A stretch of DNA of 64,000 nucleotides from Misgurnus anguillicaudatus (Eukaryota; Chordata; Actinopteri; Cypriniformes; Cobitidae). A program made the translations under genes and the position numbers. Location of the stretch: positions 22,402,501-22,466,500 of the forward strand of contig NC_073348.2 of assembly GCF_027580225.2 (NCBI RefSeq), in the 5' to 3' direction. Below, piece by piece: positions 40,601 through 52,900 of the stretch. Under the pieces are notes generated by a model that saw only the letters and a program-made list of their open reading frames with translations, was not told the DNA's origin and did no database searches. The stretch's first letter is position 1. The number at the start of each line of letters is the position of its first letter.

Positions 40601-43600
40601 TGAGTCATAGTGAAAGCATTGCATTGTGAGCGAATCTTTCAAACATGGTAAGGAGCGTCACATTTCCGGCTGACGTCTGAGGTATTCAGGCCAATCACAA
40701 TGTACAAATTAGCTGGCCAATCCGGTACACAGCGTTTTTCAGATCGATGAGCTTTGTACAAAATCTGAGCGTTTGAGGAAAGTATTATATTTGGAGCTAC
40801 AAATATGTACGGTATGTGGACAATAATGTGTTTTTTGAACCATAAACCACGCAAACACATAGTATTATACCAAATAACGTTGTTTTTTTAGCAATGAAAT
40901 AGGTGCAGTTTAAAATAGCTGTTACATATGCGCAACGAATCTCGGTATAGCCTAGGCTGTGAAGGATCTATTCTTTCTATCCTTTGCAGCCTGCAGAAAG
41001 AGGAATGAACTTTAAGGGGCCAGTCACACCAAAAGCGTTTATGGCAGTTGCAGGCACCTTTTTTGAATGATATTCTATGGGCAGGGCGCGTTTGCGCGCT
41101 GTTTATGCGCGCCGAGCGCCTTGCGGTTTTTTGCCGCCTGCCGCGCACGCGTTTTTGAAGGAGCGCTTGAGAGCGGAGAAGCGCCTGACGTCATTCGCGT
41201 CTTTTCATTGTCCAATCGAATGAGGGGAGAGGCGGGCCTTGCGGTGTGGTGCGTGAAGTTTACAGTTGCTTTGAAGAACCGGACTCCACTCGCTCACTCT
41301 CTCCTGCGTGTTTGTGCTCCTCTTATCCTCAAACAAGGTCAGAGCAAGCGCCCTCTTTTGAAAGTTTCTGCTAATATGACAGTTAACAGGAAAAGAGCGC
41401 TCACGCTTCAATATTTGATTGACAAGACAGCTGACTCGGTGGTTGCTTAGCAATATGAAAAGCCGCGTCGCACTGCTCTTTTTTTAAAGAAGGCAGTGCG
41501 TCGCGCCTTGCTTTTGCAAGCATTTAAAACGCTTTTGGTGTGACTGGCCCCTAAGGCTGCATTTTAAGCATCCTTTGAATAGGGTCGGCCTTACTACCCT
41601 TTAGTAGTGCTGCTGTGATGCAATCGATTAGAATGCAGTCTTCGGCGTTCACAGCCTTTGAATTGGGACACAGCTCAGGTGTGTCTTGTATTCTTGACTT
41701 GCCAGTGTATATATGTGTCCCGTGCTGTCAAAATGAGTCGAAATGCTCTTATTTTGAAATAAAAATCTTGTGGAATATATGTTTTTTATAAAAAAACAAG
41801 TACATTGAGCCCTCATCTATCGATCCCAATGCTTCAAAAAGTAATTAAACATCTAAAATAGTATTTATATGTACGTTTTCTTGGGTGTCTGACGTTTTGG
41901 ATTTAAAACATGCAGGAATGAGAAAATAAAGTGCAGACCTTAATTGATGTCAGAAGAGTTGGACCTGAATAATGTAAAATGAGTTATTAGTAGTGACAAG
42001 ACACGAAACGCTCGCACTGTCTAACCTCTCGATATACACAATTAGCTACAAAGAATTACAGTTTTAAAAATATGTATAGAGAATTCGCACAGATGTAATC
42101 TGTTATGTCTTAAGTGAAGGTTAACAGTTAATGCTAATGCTTATATTCGAACAGAAGATGTGACATAAGGCTGAACTAAAGGAACAGTTCACCTACTCAT
42201 ATATCAGTCTCATGTCAAAATAACATCGCCATGTAACAAGCTGACAAAAGACATTCAATAGCGTGTGGGACTGGAATGTAAATCATTATTTACCAAACAT
42301 ATTCCACTCCACCTTTTATGAATACACATTTGAATCTCGAGCTACGATTTTCAGAGAATAAAGGTTTAAATTTCCACCAGTTATTAATGCAAAGCTATCC
42401 CGTGGCCTCAATTGAAACGCATATGGATTGCATCATGACAATTTCATGTCGTTTTAAGAGAAAGAGAAGTCAAACCTATCCTGTTGTGTTACACAGCAGA
42501 CCCACAGGAGAGTAAATAATAAAACAATTCTCATTTTAGTGAAAACAGCCACACTGCATTCGTTTTAAATCGTCGAACGCATTTTGGACAGCTGTCTAAT
42601 CTCAACAGTGTCTCCGGATTTTAAGAGTTCCCGTCACCTGTCAGCTTGCCATCCTTGCTTTCTGATTTCGAGCCAGCGGGAAGATGGCGGTTCAGGCACT
42701 CTGCATAATTCAGAGCTGTCTTTAGATCCGTCACATTACAAGCGTCCTCGCCAGACTCTGTTCAAACAAAACAGCCGAATTCACGGCCCGGGTGGCGGCA
42801 CTCCGACAGGGAGTAGATAGCACCGGGTGTATGACTGACAGCTGTTTTGGGTCAGTGCGACAGACTGTTTTGTAGAAAATTCATGAGTACCATACTGAGT
42901 AAGGTGGGTTAGTATACAGTATGAAGCGTGCACTGACCTGCCATGTGTGGAGGACAGGTAACAATGACAGCATTACAAGTGACCGTGCCTCCAGATGTCT
43001 TAACTTCTACATTCTCTGAATTCTGTAAAAAAAAAACATTACAATTCATACAATTGAAGAGACAGAGAGAATACATGGTTATATGACCGAATCGGCAAGG
43101 ACGCTGAGACAATGTGCCTAACACAATAATAAAGACTGAACATGAGGTACATGCAGCACACTGCACTCAGTCAACGGGGAGGCGTGTTGTATTAATATGA
43201 CTCTCTATCATCATTCCCTTCCTCAGATCATTTCACAAACATATAGCTTGTGGCTTTCTCACTGATGGCCAAAGCGAGATATGGATGAGGGTTATCTGTT
43301 ATGTATGTGTGACCCCCAAAGGTGTCACAGGCATATAAGCATGCCATTTATGATAGAGAACAGCAACCAAACTCATATCTGTTGTTATGTTTTTTGGAAG
43401 AGATTCCGGTACTGTCACAGTTCAGTCCAGTTTTGCATGATGGAGTGTATTGGCTACTTGATCAGATATAATGGAGAACCACGTTTTGTACTGTATATTT
43501 TGTTCTTTTTTTATATTTGTATATTTTGTTCTTTCCCAATTATTTTGGGCTGACAGACCCTTCATCTACATGAGCAGAAGCACTCAATGTCCTGACCTCT

Positions 43601-46600
43601 GTATTGTTCGTGCGATTCTGTTATTAATTATAACAAGGATGCACCAATGTATCCTCTTGTAATCTGTATTTGCCTGCGGCCCAAATGCGGCCCGCCAATA
43701 ATCTTTATGCGGTCCGCCGGTGATCTTTGTCTGATTTAAAATCAGCATGGATACTTTAAAGATGCCTTTCCATTGTACGTCAAATGAGTAACAAAGAGGC
43801 TGCGTGGGGTGCCAACCATCTGCGAGTGTGAACTTTTCGGATCTGATTTGAGCTTTGGATGCTTTAAAAAAAAACTGTGCGACTACACCACATACGACAC
43901 GCTGAGCGGAAGTGATGTATTTCAGTGTGTTCCAATCAAAACACTTTGTGCGAGGTGAAAATTATTAATTATTAATCATTTTTTGTTTAACTTTATTAGT
44001 AACAATTGGCATAAGTGTTGTTTATTGTTTCATTCATTTGCATTCATTTATTTATTCCACTATGGTGAATATTCGTAGAATAATAAGATTTTGCGCTTGT
44101 GTTTTCAGTAATTAAAAGGCAAAAATACTTTATACAAGATGTGTGCACCTTTTTTGTTATTTAACTCTTTCACCGCCAGCATTTTTTAAAAAAGTTGCCA
44201 GCCAGCGCCAGCGTTTTTCATGATTTTCACCAAAGTTTAATGCCTTCCAGAAAATGTTCGTCTTCAGATATATAAACATACAATATACCAAATAAAAGAA
44301 CAGACCCTCTGCTTAAAAAAAAAAACCGTTTCATCCTACCTTCAGTAGTTCTTTGTAATAATCTATTGAATATGGGGGTAGGTTTATTCAAAAACAACAC
44401 ATTTTAAGCAAAAAGCTGAGATAATTCCATTTTTGTGACGGACTTTTCATAGAGATCCCATTTAGAGCGATTTTTAAAACAGACACGGACATGCAGTAGC
44501 TTGCCATAGGGCATTACTTCCGGATTTAAAAAGTTGCGGAAGGGCGCCACCTGGTGGATAATAGCCGTATTGCGGAAAGACGAAAAATCTCATCATTGGC
44601 GGGGAAGCGTTTTCTCTTAATTGACGAGATATCTCGTCAATGGCGGTGAAGGTAAAAGTAAAAAATAGGGGTAAAGTTTGGCCCGCATCATATTTACATT
44701 TTTTAAATCTGGCCGTCGATGAAGAGTAGTTGAAGACCCCTGATCTATGCCTAGGAAAAACCAGTTTTACAATCTACCAGTGGCGGCCGGTGACTTCTTT
44801 TTCGAGGGCGCTCGATGCAAAGTTCTTCACAACATGTATGTAGCCCGTCATGTGTGTGGTTCGTAATTTCAAAATATGTGTTCTGCACCTCGAGTGATTC
44901 TGTGTGCATCACGTGTCTTGTCAAAATAAGTGCCTGCTGCAGATGCGTCTAAAGGGTTTATGATAAAAGAGACGCTCGCATTTGCAAGATACTCGCATGA
45001 TCTCATGTGTAATCAGAGTTTACTGTTAAGAGAGTGTCTTGCGTGTATTTTGGGAACGCGAGCGTCTCTTTTTATCATAAATGGTTTTGACGCGTGTGCA
45101 GCAGCCAGCAGGCACTTATTTTGACAAAACACGTGATGCAAATGGTTCACATGAAGCAACAAACACATATTTTGAAAACACAAGCAACACACATGTGTTC
45201 ATCTGTGAATATCTTGTTGGACAAAACGTGTCATAAACTTTTGGCAAACACAGTGCTTATTTTGCGATAATCCAAAAGTCTATGTGAAAAATAAATGGGC
45301 TTTTTGCGAAAGAACCAGTGTCACGCTAACTACCGGGTTGGCTTACAAAAATACGTCATCCCTGAGGCACTCTATTGGACATCGGCCGATTGTTTAAAGG
45401 GACAATAAGTAGGATTTACCCCCATCTAGTGGTGAAATTGTATTTTGCATTCATTCGAACAGTGCTCTCTAGCGCCTCCCCTTTCCAAATGCGTGTTGCA
45501 ACTACGGTAGCCCTTATGTTCTCACTGATCTCCTTGTCCATTGCAGCTGATTCTGAATGAAAACGTGTTGTGGAAACGCGTTGGTAGGCTAGTGCTTTTT
45601 GTCCCTCTATGCTATTATACTTTATTAGTATGGCGGAACGTCATGGAAGCCCTCCTTGGACTTACACGTTCAATGTAAAGAGAAGAAAATCTAAACTTCC
45701 AAAGAAGTCAGATCACTGGCAGAGGTCATTTGACACCAACAAGGACATATTCATGAATAAAGACATTGATTTGATGAATAAAACTCTTAAAACCCTACTT
45801 TCTGTCCCTTTAAAACCAGCCAATGATCCAGGCAGATTATATCTTGATAATCAAAAGAGGCTGAAAAACGCATCAGAAGTCATGATGTGTGATTATTTTG
45901 ACTATTTAAACTATTTAAAACTAGATGTTAAAAACAAAATTATGGGTATTTATCGGTATCGTAAATAGCGAAGGTCATTTTATCGTCCGATATCGATTAT
46001 TGGCCGATATATCGGTGTGTCTCTAGTTATAACCCATCTGATTCAAAGTAGATCATTCCTATATTAGGCTACATTTCACATTTTGAGTAACCCATGACTG
46101 TGCTTCATTTATATGGTAACAAAAATTATATATTGCAAACATATATCTGAAGGCTTTTTATTGAGGTTACTTCTATATTAATATTATGGTGTGATCTTCA
46201 AAACAAGAAAGTGTTACTTTTGTGTGGGCTTCTCAGTATTCATGGGTACCAAAGTCGTCAGTTCCGCCATGCCCGCCGGCATATTTGTGTCCATCTTGGC
46301 AGCGAACACAGCATATCAAATGCACTAAATTGTCACGTTTATTAGTTTTATTGAGGGCTTACGAGAGACAAAATGCTGCTTGTACAATCTGAAGTTAGAT
46401 GTCGGCTGCCAGCAAGTCCCTCCAGTTGTTTGCGATCGCAGAAGAGCGCAAAATCAACAAAATGTCGAATTTTTGGGATCCTGCATTATTTGTCATATTC
46501 TGTATTAAATATTTCCAGAAATTGGTGAAGCAATATCATAATGTATTACAGTTTATTGTTTTGTAGTCCTTAAAATAAGTTGCTGGCACACAAAAGAAAG

Positions 46601-49530
46601 TCTCAGCGGGAACAAATGTGCACATGCAAAATGTTTTTGATATGTTAATCAAAAAAACAATCTGCTACTTAATTAATGTTATATTTATTTGTCTGTTTTT
46701 TCATTTGTTTCTGTTCTTATATTATTAAATTACTTGAGAACTTTTTATTATTTATTTAATATTAGGCAAGCATTTATGTTATCCTTAGTGGTCACTTCTG
46801 ATTGAAGGCAATCCTTTATTCCGCCGATCTAACTCCTTTTGTATAGAATCAAATTGTAGTTCGGGGTTCCTCTGATGACAGCCAACAGCACAACATATCC
46901 CATGAATATTGTAATCTTGTTGTGAACCTCCTGGGAGCGTTTTATTGATCTTCATCATGACCATAGATTAAAGCAGAGCGCACAGCTGTGAACGGACACA
47001 AATATGGCGGCGACGAAAGACAGTGACGTCACACGGTACGGATGAATATGTTTCTATATACCCAGCAAGCAATTTTGCATTTTAAAGACGTCTAATTGCC
47101 GTCCAAACACAACCCAAACGTTTATGCTAAAACAAGGCAAAATTTGGGCTGTCTGTGAAAATTTAATATAGGTCTAACCATACCCCCCCAAAAAATTAAA
47201 TAAATAAATTACTCCAAACACATTGTAATCATTGTTGACTTTGTTTACATGATAAAAAAATCAAACATCTCACAAGTTATTTTGGCAAAACCGACATGTA
47301 ACCAAATTCAAGTTTCATTTGACTAGAAGTGTGTAACTTATAGCCGGATTATATCAGGTAGGTCTAGTTAAAGGATTAGTCAATTTTCTTTTTAAAAAAT
47401 CCAGATAATTTATTCACCACCATGTCATCCAAAATTTTGATGTCTTTCTTTGTTCAGTCGAGAAGAAATTATGTTTTTTAAGGAAAACATTCCAGGATTT
47501 TTTTCATTTTAATGGACTTTAATGGACACCAACACTTAACAGTTTTAATGCAGTTTAAAATTGCAGTTTCAACGGACTCTAAACGATCCCAAACAAGGCA
47601 TAAGGGTCTTATCTAGCGAAAAGATAAAAATAAAATAAATAAAAAGTATGCACTTTTAAACCACAACTTCTCGTCTATCTCCGGTCCTGTGACGCGCCAG
47701 CGCGACCTCACGCAATTGCGTAATGCAAAGGTCATGAGTTACATATATGAAACGCACATTTGCGGACCATTTTAAACAATAAACTGACACAAAGACATTA
47801 ATTAGTATCATTCGACATACAACAACATCTGTCCTCTTTCTCCACACTTGTTTGGCATACGTCATCCATGACCCCTTGACGTGATGACGTATTGCGTGAG
47901 GTCGCGCTGGTGCGTCGCATGGCTGGAGATGGACGAGAGGTTGTGGTTTAGGGGTGCATATTTTTTATTGTTCTTGTCAAAAATGACAGTCGTTTCTCTA
48001 GATAAGACCCTTATGTCTCGTTTTGGATCATTTATAGTTCTTTGAAACTGCAATTTTAAACTACATTAAAACATTTACGTGTTGGTGTCCATTAAAGTCC
48101 ATTAAAATGAGAAAATTCCTTGAATGTTTTTCTAAAAAAAAATAATTTCTTCTTGACTGGAAAGACATCAACATTTTGGATGACATGGTGGTGAGTAAAT
48201 TAGCTGGATTTTTTTTTTAAGAAAATTGACTAATCCTTTAACCAAGATAGTGAAATGCAGCTGTTGCTTGCAGGGTATTTTGATTATTTTTCGATGTTCC
48301 TAATGCATCTACTATCTATACTCTGTATTTACTCTGTAAAGCTGCTTTACAACAATGCATGACTGTGAAAAGCTCTTAGGAAATAAACTTGAATTGAACT
48401 TTAAACACGGCCATTTTTCCAATTACGTTTGGTGCCGCTATGAAAGTTACATTTATGGGCTGATTAAGGACGTCGTTTGTGTCTCGCACAAGATTTCGCA
48501 CAGCTTCAGTTCAATAGCGAAAATCAATAGACTGGTGGATTTGAAATGTTGCCCTTTCAATTTTTCTCTGATTTCTTGCTGTTTCCTCTTGATAGTTTTT
48601 CACTAAGATGAGCAGCATTACAAGTGTGCAGCATACAGGGAACATTAGTGAGAATCTATGCAAGCCTGAATTGAACTTGCATCAACTACATGAGCACTCA
48701 TTGTTTTATCGTCACCGAGATCACACCTGTTTTCAAACTCAAATTTAGCACAAACCACCGTAGTATTCATCTATTTATAGGTAAAAGTCATGGAGTTTCT
48801 CTTGTTAAACAGTGGGGGTGAGTAAAACTTTATACTCAGAGATGCCGATGTAGCACCATTACGGCAGCTAATGGATTTTACCGCTCTACGTGTGAGAGCG
48901 ACATTATAGGCTAATTCCCTGATGTGACTCAAAGGCTTTCAAAAGATTTTGTGTCACCAAATTGCAAATGAGAGCGATCCAATGGAGTGGATTTGATTTA
49001 GGTCATCCAAATATTTTAGCGATGACAGGCACTTCAGCTTACAACACTATATAATATAATATAAAAATAGTAAGAGAGGTAGAGGTTAAATTACGAAAAT
49101 CACAAAGCAGGACTCTTCTACATACATTTCTTGTTTAAAGGAAAAGAAGTTATCACATGCACCGCTGGTTGAGAAATGCTTGTTATCTTTGTGTCAACCT
49201 TCTGCTCTGATAGAGTCTTTACCTGACAGATGGTCATTACAGGGGAACTCAGACGAACTCGATCTTTTCCGATCTGCTCCACCAGCTTCTGTGACAGCTG
49301 CTGAGTGCCACCCTGTGAAAAGAATGAGTATTACATCCATTTCACTCACAGCTGTCATCTTAATATAACAAACACAACAGCACCTCATTTTACTGAGAAA
49401 CAGATGTTTGTGCTGCACTATGATTCCCTGAGCTTCTCCTGCCACAATTAATCTGAAATAACTTTATTCATTTACACACATGCATCATTTGGCAGATGGT
49501 TTTATCCAAAGCATCTTCCAGTGCATCCAA

Positions 49531-49627
<97 letters not shown>

Positions 49628-49846
49628 TTTTATTATTATTTATTTATTTATTTATTTATATAAACATATATATTAATTTATATTATATATAAAAAATATA
49701 TAAAAAACATTTCTTAAATGTATATATATATATATGTTAGTGTTTAAATATACATAATATTTACACACAGTACAAACTCGTGTATTATGCAAAAAATGAC
49801 TTTTATTTTGTATGAGATTAATCTAGATTAATCTATGCCCAGCACT

Positions 49847-49940
<94 letters not shown>

Positions 49941-52900
49941 ATTGATGAGATTGAGACTAATAGATCTTCTATATGCTGCAATGATTATAAGGTTATATAT
50001 AATATTATGCAATCCCCATTGGTTAAAGTTACACAACTGATCCAGTGATAAACAATCAGTCACTGCTTTCAGAAAGTAGGTGAGAGAGAACTAGAAGATA
50101 AAAGGCTCAAAAAAGTGCTTTTGCAATTTCATGTACCTTTACCCGACATCGACGGCTGCTATCTAACGCTATTATTACTAAGTTTCCAGACCAGTCAGCA
50201 CACACAAAACTACAATCTTATTTAGCATTAAAATAAATGTGTTTCAAAAACATGGCAAATAGTTGTGTGGCATAGTGTTTGCACTAACATAGTGTTTGTT
50301 TGGCTCAACTGGAGCATTGTGTTAGCAGTGCAAAAGTCAAAGGTCACAGATACTGTAAGATAAAATGTATAGCTTTTAATGCACTGTAAGTCGCTTTGGA
50401 TAAAACTGTCTGCCAAATGAATGAATGTAAAAGTATTTCATCTTCTAAGCCTATGCAAAAATCCTGAAACGTGCAAACAGTGACCTAGTCTCTCCTAAAT
50501 AATTTCGTAATAAAAAATAATGGCCAAGCTTTTATATTACAGGCTAATAGGTTTTAGATAAAACTTTAAAGGGGACATTTAACAAGACTTTTTAAGATGT
50601 GAAATAAATCTTTTGTGTACCCATGTGAAGTATATGAAGATCTAGCTGAAAACACCATATAGATAATTCATTATAGCATGTTAAAATTGACACTTTGTAT
50701 GTGTGAGCAAAAATGTGCTGTTTTGGGGTGTGTCCTTTAAAATGCAACTGAGCTGAACTCTGCACTAAATGGCACTGCCGTGGTTGGATAGTGCAGATTA
50801 AGGGGCGGTATTATCCCCTTCTGACATCACAAGGGGAGCTAAATTTCAATTACCTATATTTTGCATGCTTGCAGAGAATGGTTTACCAAAACTAAGTCGC
50901 TGGGTTGTTCCTTGTCACATTTTCTAGGTTGATTGAAGCACTGGGGACCCAATAGGCTTTATTCCCAGCTGCACTACTTCCTGAACTTCAGCCAGCTCCT
51001 TGTTTCCTGTCTGCCATTATTGGACAAACTGATTAATCCAGGTGTTCCTGACCTCAGTAGTCACAACAGCAATAATCAGACACACCTGGATTAATCAGTT
51101 TGTCCAATAATGGCAGACAGGAAACAAGGAGCTGGCTGAAGTTCAGGAAGTAGTGCAGCTGGACATAAAGCCTATTATAGCACTTAAAGATGCAAAAAAG
51201 TCAGATTTTCATGATATGTCTCCTTTAAACTATGTAAGTTAAATTAGTTATTATTTTTCAAAATTGTTTCAATTTGAAATTAATCCATAGGTCCAGTCCT
51301 TAACGTTGAATGCACAGTACCTATGGTTTACTTGCAATAAGTCACAGCTACAATATTATATTATAATATAGCAAAGCCTCATGTACTTCATTGCTAAATA
51401 AATAAAAGAAAAGGGTAAAAAAGTGAGACATGTTAGACATCTCTAACCTTGACCCTAAACTCCTGAGCTGAACCGGGTGTGGCCTCCAACAGTTTTAGGG
51501 CGCCCCCTGCTGCAGCGGAGTACATGAGAAAGTAAAGGAAGGAGAGCTGCAAGGGTTCCATGCCAAACACGGCACGACTACACAAGCCCATCTCCTCTTT
51601 TATCTCTGCAAGACAGATAAGTAAGTATTGATAAGTATTAATGGGTTGTTTACAGCATCAAACAGCAAGACGTGCAAAGCTCACCTGTGGTCCACACGTG
51701 TTGTTCCATGTAGGAATGAAGGGTCATGCTGTCATAAAGCTGTGCATTAGGAGAACTCATCGGATCCTCCACTGATACGGTCTTCGTGAGTCTATTAATC
51801 TAAAAGACAGACGCCACATTTTGGGTGGTTTTCAAACACCATATAATCCACTTAGATGCAATTTATTTCTCACATCTTTGCCTATTATGTGGAGCTATAA
51901 ACGACGATGATGTCATTTATGACGTCAAGAGATTGGACAAAACCATTAGTTCAATCTCTGACCGCACTGTTTCTTAAAAATAGTAGCTAAAGAGCTTTCA
52001 TATATCATTATTATCGCTGCGAGCACTCTGAAAGATCTACACTATGGGCTTATAGATGATTGTATAAAAAATATGGATCATTGCGTAACCTTAACTCATC
52101 TTCCATTAAGATATGAAATGATGGTAATTAGTCACATCTCTTCAACTCTATAAAAAGGAAATATTCTTAAATTATTACAGACTGACACGTTGTCAGATGA
52201 GATGGCGCGGTTTATCTTACCCGCCAGAGGAACTGGAGGAAATCCAACATAACCAGAGGGGAATACGATGGGATGCTAGAAGTGTAAGTAGTGATTTTGG
52301 CATGCGGTCCACCCATGTGATGCACCTTCTTGCCCTTGGTGAATTGCGGGTAAACCTCCACACCAAATTCTCGTATAAGCTCCATAACGTGAGTCTGTGA
52401 GCTAGAGAAGACATGGAAATAAAATGTAATGATATAGCACATTTAAAATTCAACTTTTGCAGGCCCTATAGGGATGTCTTCAAAGCAGCTCTTTGTGTAA
52501 CTTCAAATAAAATCCTGCTTTCTCTCATACAGTGAAGGGTCTTTAGCTATAGGCAACGGTTTATTGGCTTATTGATCTCTGTGGTTTTGAGAATGTTTCT
52601 CTGGGTATTTTGTGTACTGTATGGTAAATGCTTTGAAAATGCATTTTACTGCTTGTAGGCTTAGCTTCGATTAGCTTAGATTTTATGTTTCAATTAATCC
52701 AAAGTTTAAACAAGCCATACATATTGTGTGTAACAACAATGTTAATAGTAATTTAAAATGATTATAATTGTGTTGAATATATTCTGGCTTAGTACAATTG
52801 AACTGCGAGACAGCGAATGCGCATGCGTGCATAGACCAAAACAGCAGCGCACCCGGCTCCTCCTCACTTTTACAGTACGCTTGTTTACAGTTCATCGTGA

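Larger units (their letters stand above)
40180..41675. mobile_element. Nested transposon cluster, outer element
   Basis: The outer termini 'agctgtgtcccaattcgaag' and 'aattgggacacagct' are inverted. Inside are a TTAA element (40360-40913) and a GGGGCC-ended element (41016-41551). The stretch 'ccttcaaaggatgcgacctt' resembles transposon arms on both sides. Open frames at 39983-40357 and 41067-41450 fall across these elements. Confidence 0.6.
28698..42937 (-). other. Gene 1 intron 7, 14.2 kb
   Basis: The largest intron. It holds a relative of element H (28730-29100), the A-B-A-B tandem array (29308-31605), element J, a GACGAGAC-rich hAT-like end, a hAT-like copy with MITE A (38221-38870) and the nested cluster at 40180-41675. 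The stretches 31914-34780, 35900-38220 and 41680-42937 show no recognised feature. Confidence 0.6.
43023..49222 (-). other. Gene 1 intron 6
   Basis: Contains a 'gcggcccgc' hAT-like region with element D inside (43660-44750), a foldback at 44926-45122, element I within a CCGAT-rich repeat, and the 874-bp foldback F. The 46030-47360 and 48250-49180 stretches show no recognised exon or RNA. Confidence 0.6.
49313..51447 (-). other. Gene 1 intron 5
   Basis: Holds reverse SINE tail sequence near 49485-49530, two long microsatellites, a SINE remnant and element H with a perfect hairpin. Splicing must cross all of these. Confidence 0.65.

Noticed and set aside
41067..41450. 127-residue plus-strand open frame
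   Set aside because: It lies wholly inside a G+C-rich MITE with perfect terminal repeats, with no domain and no splice context.
50228..50416. 62-residue minus-strand frame
   Set aside because: It is the reverse strand of a SINE remnant.
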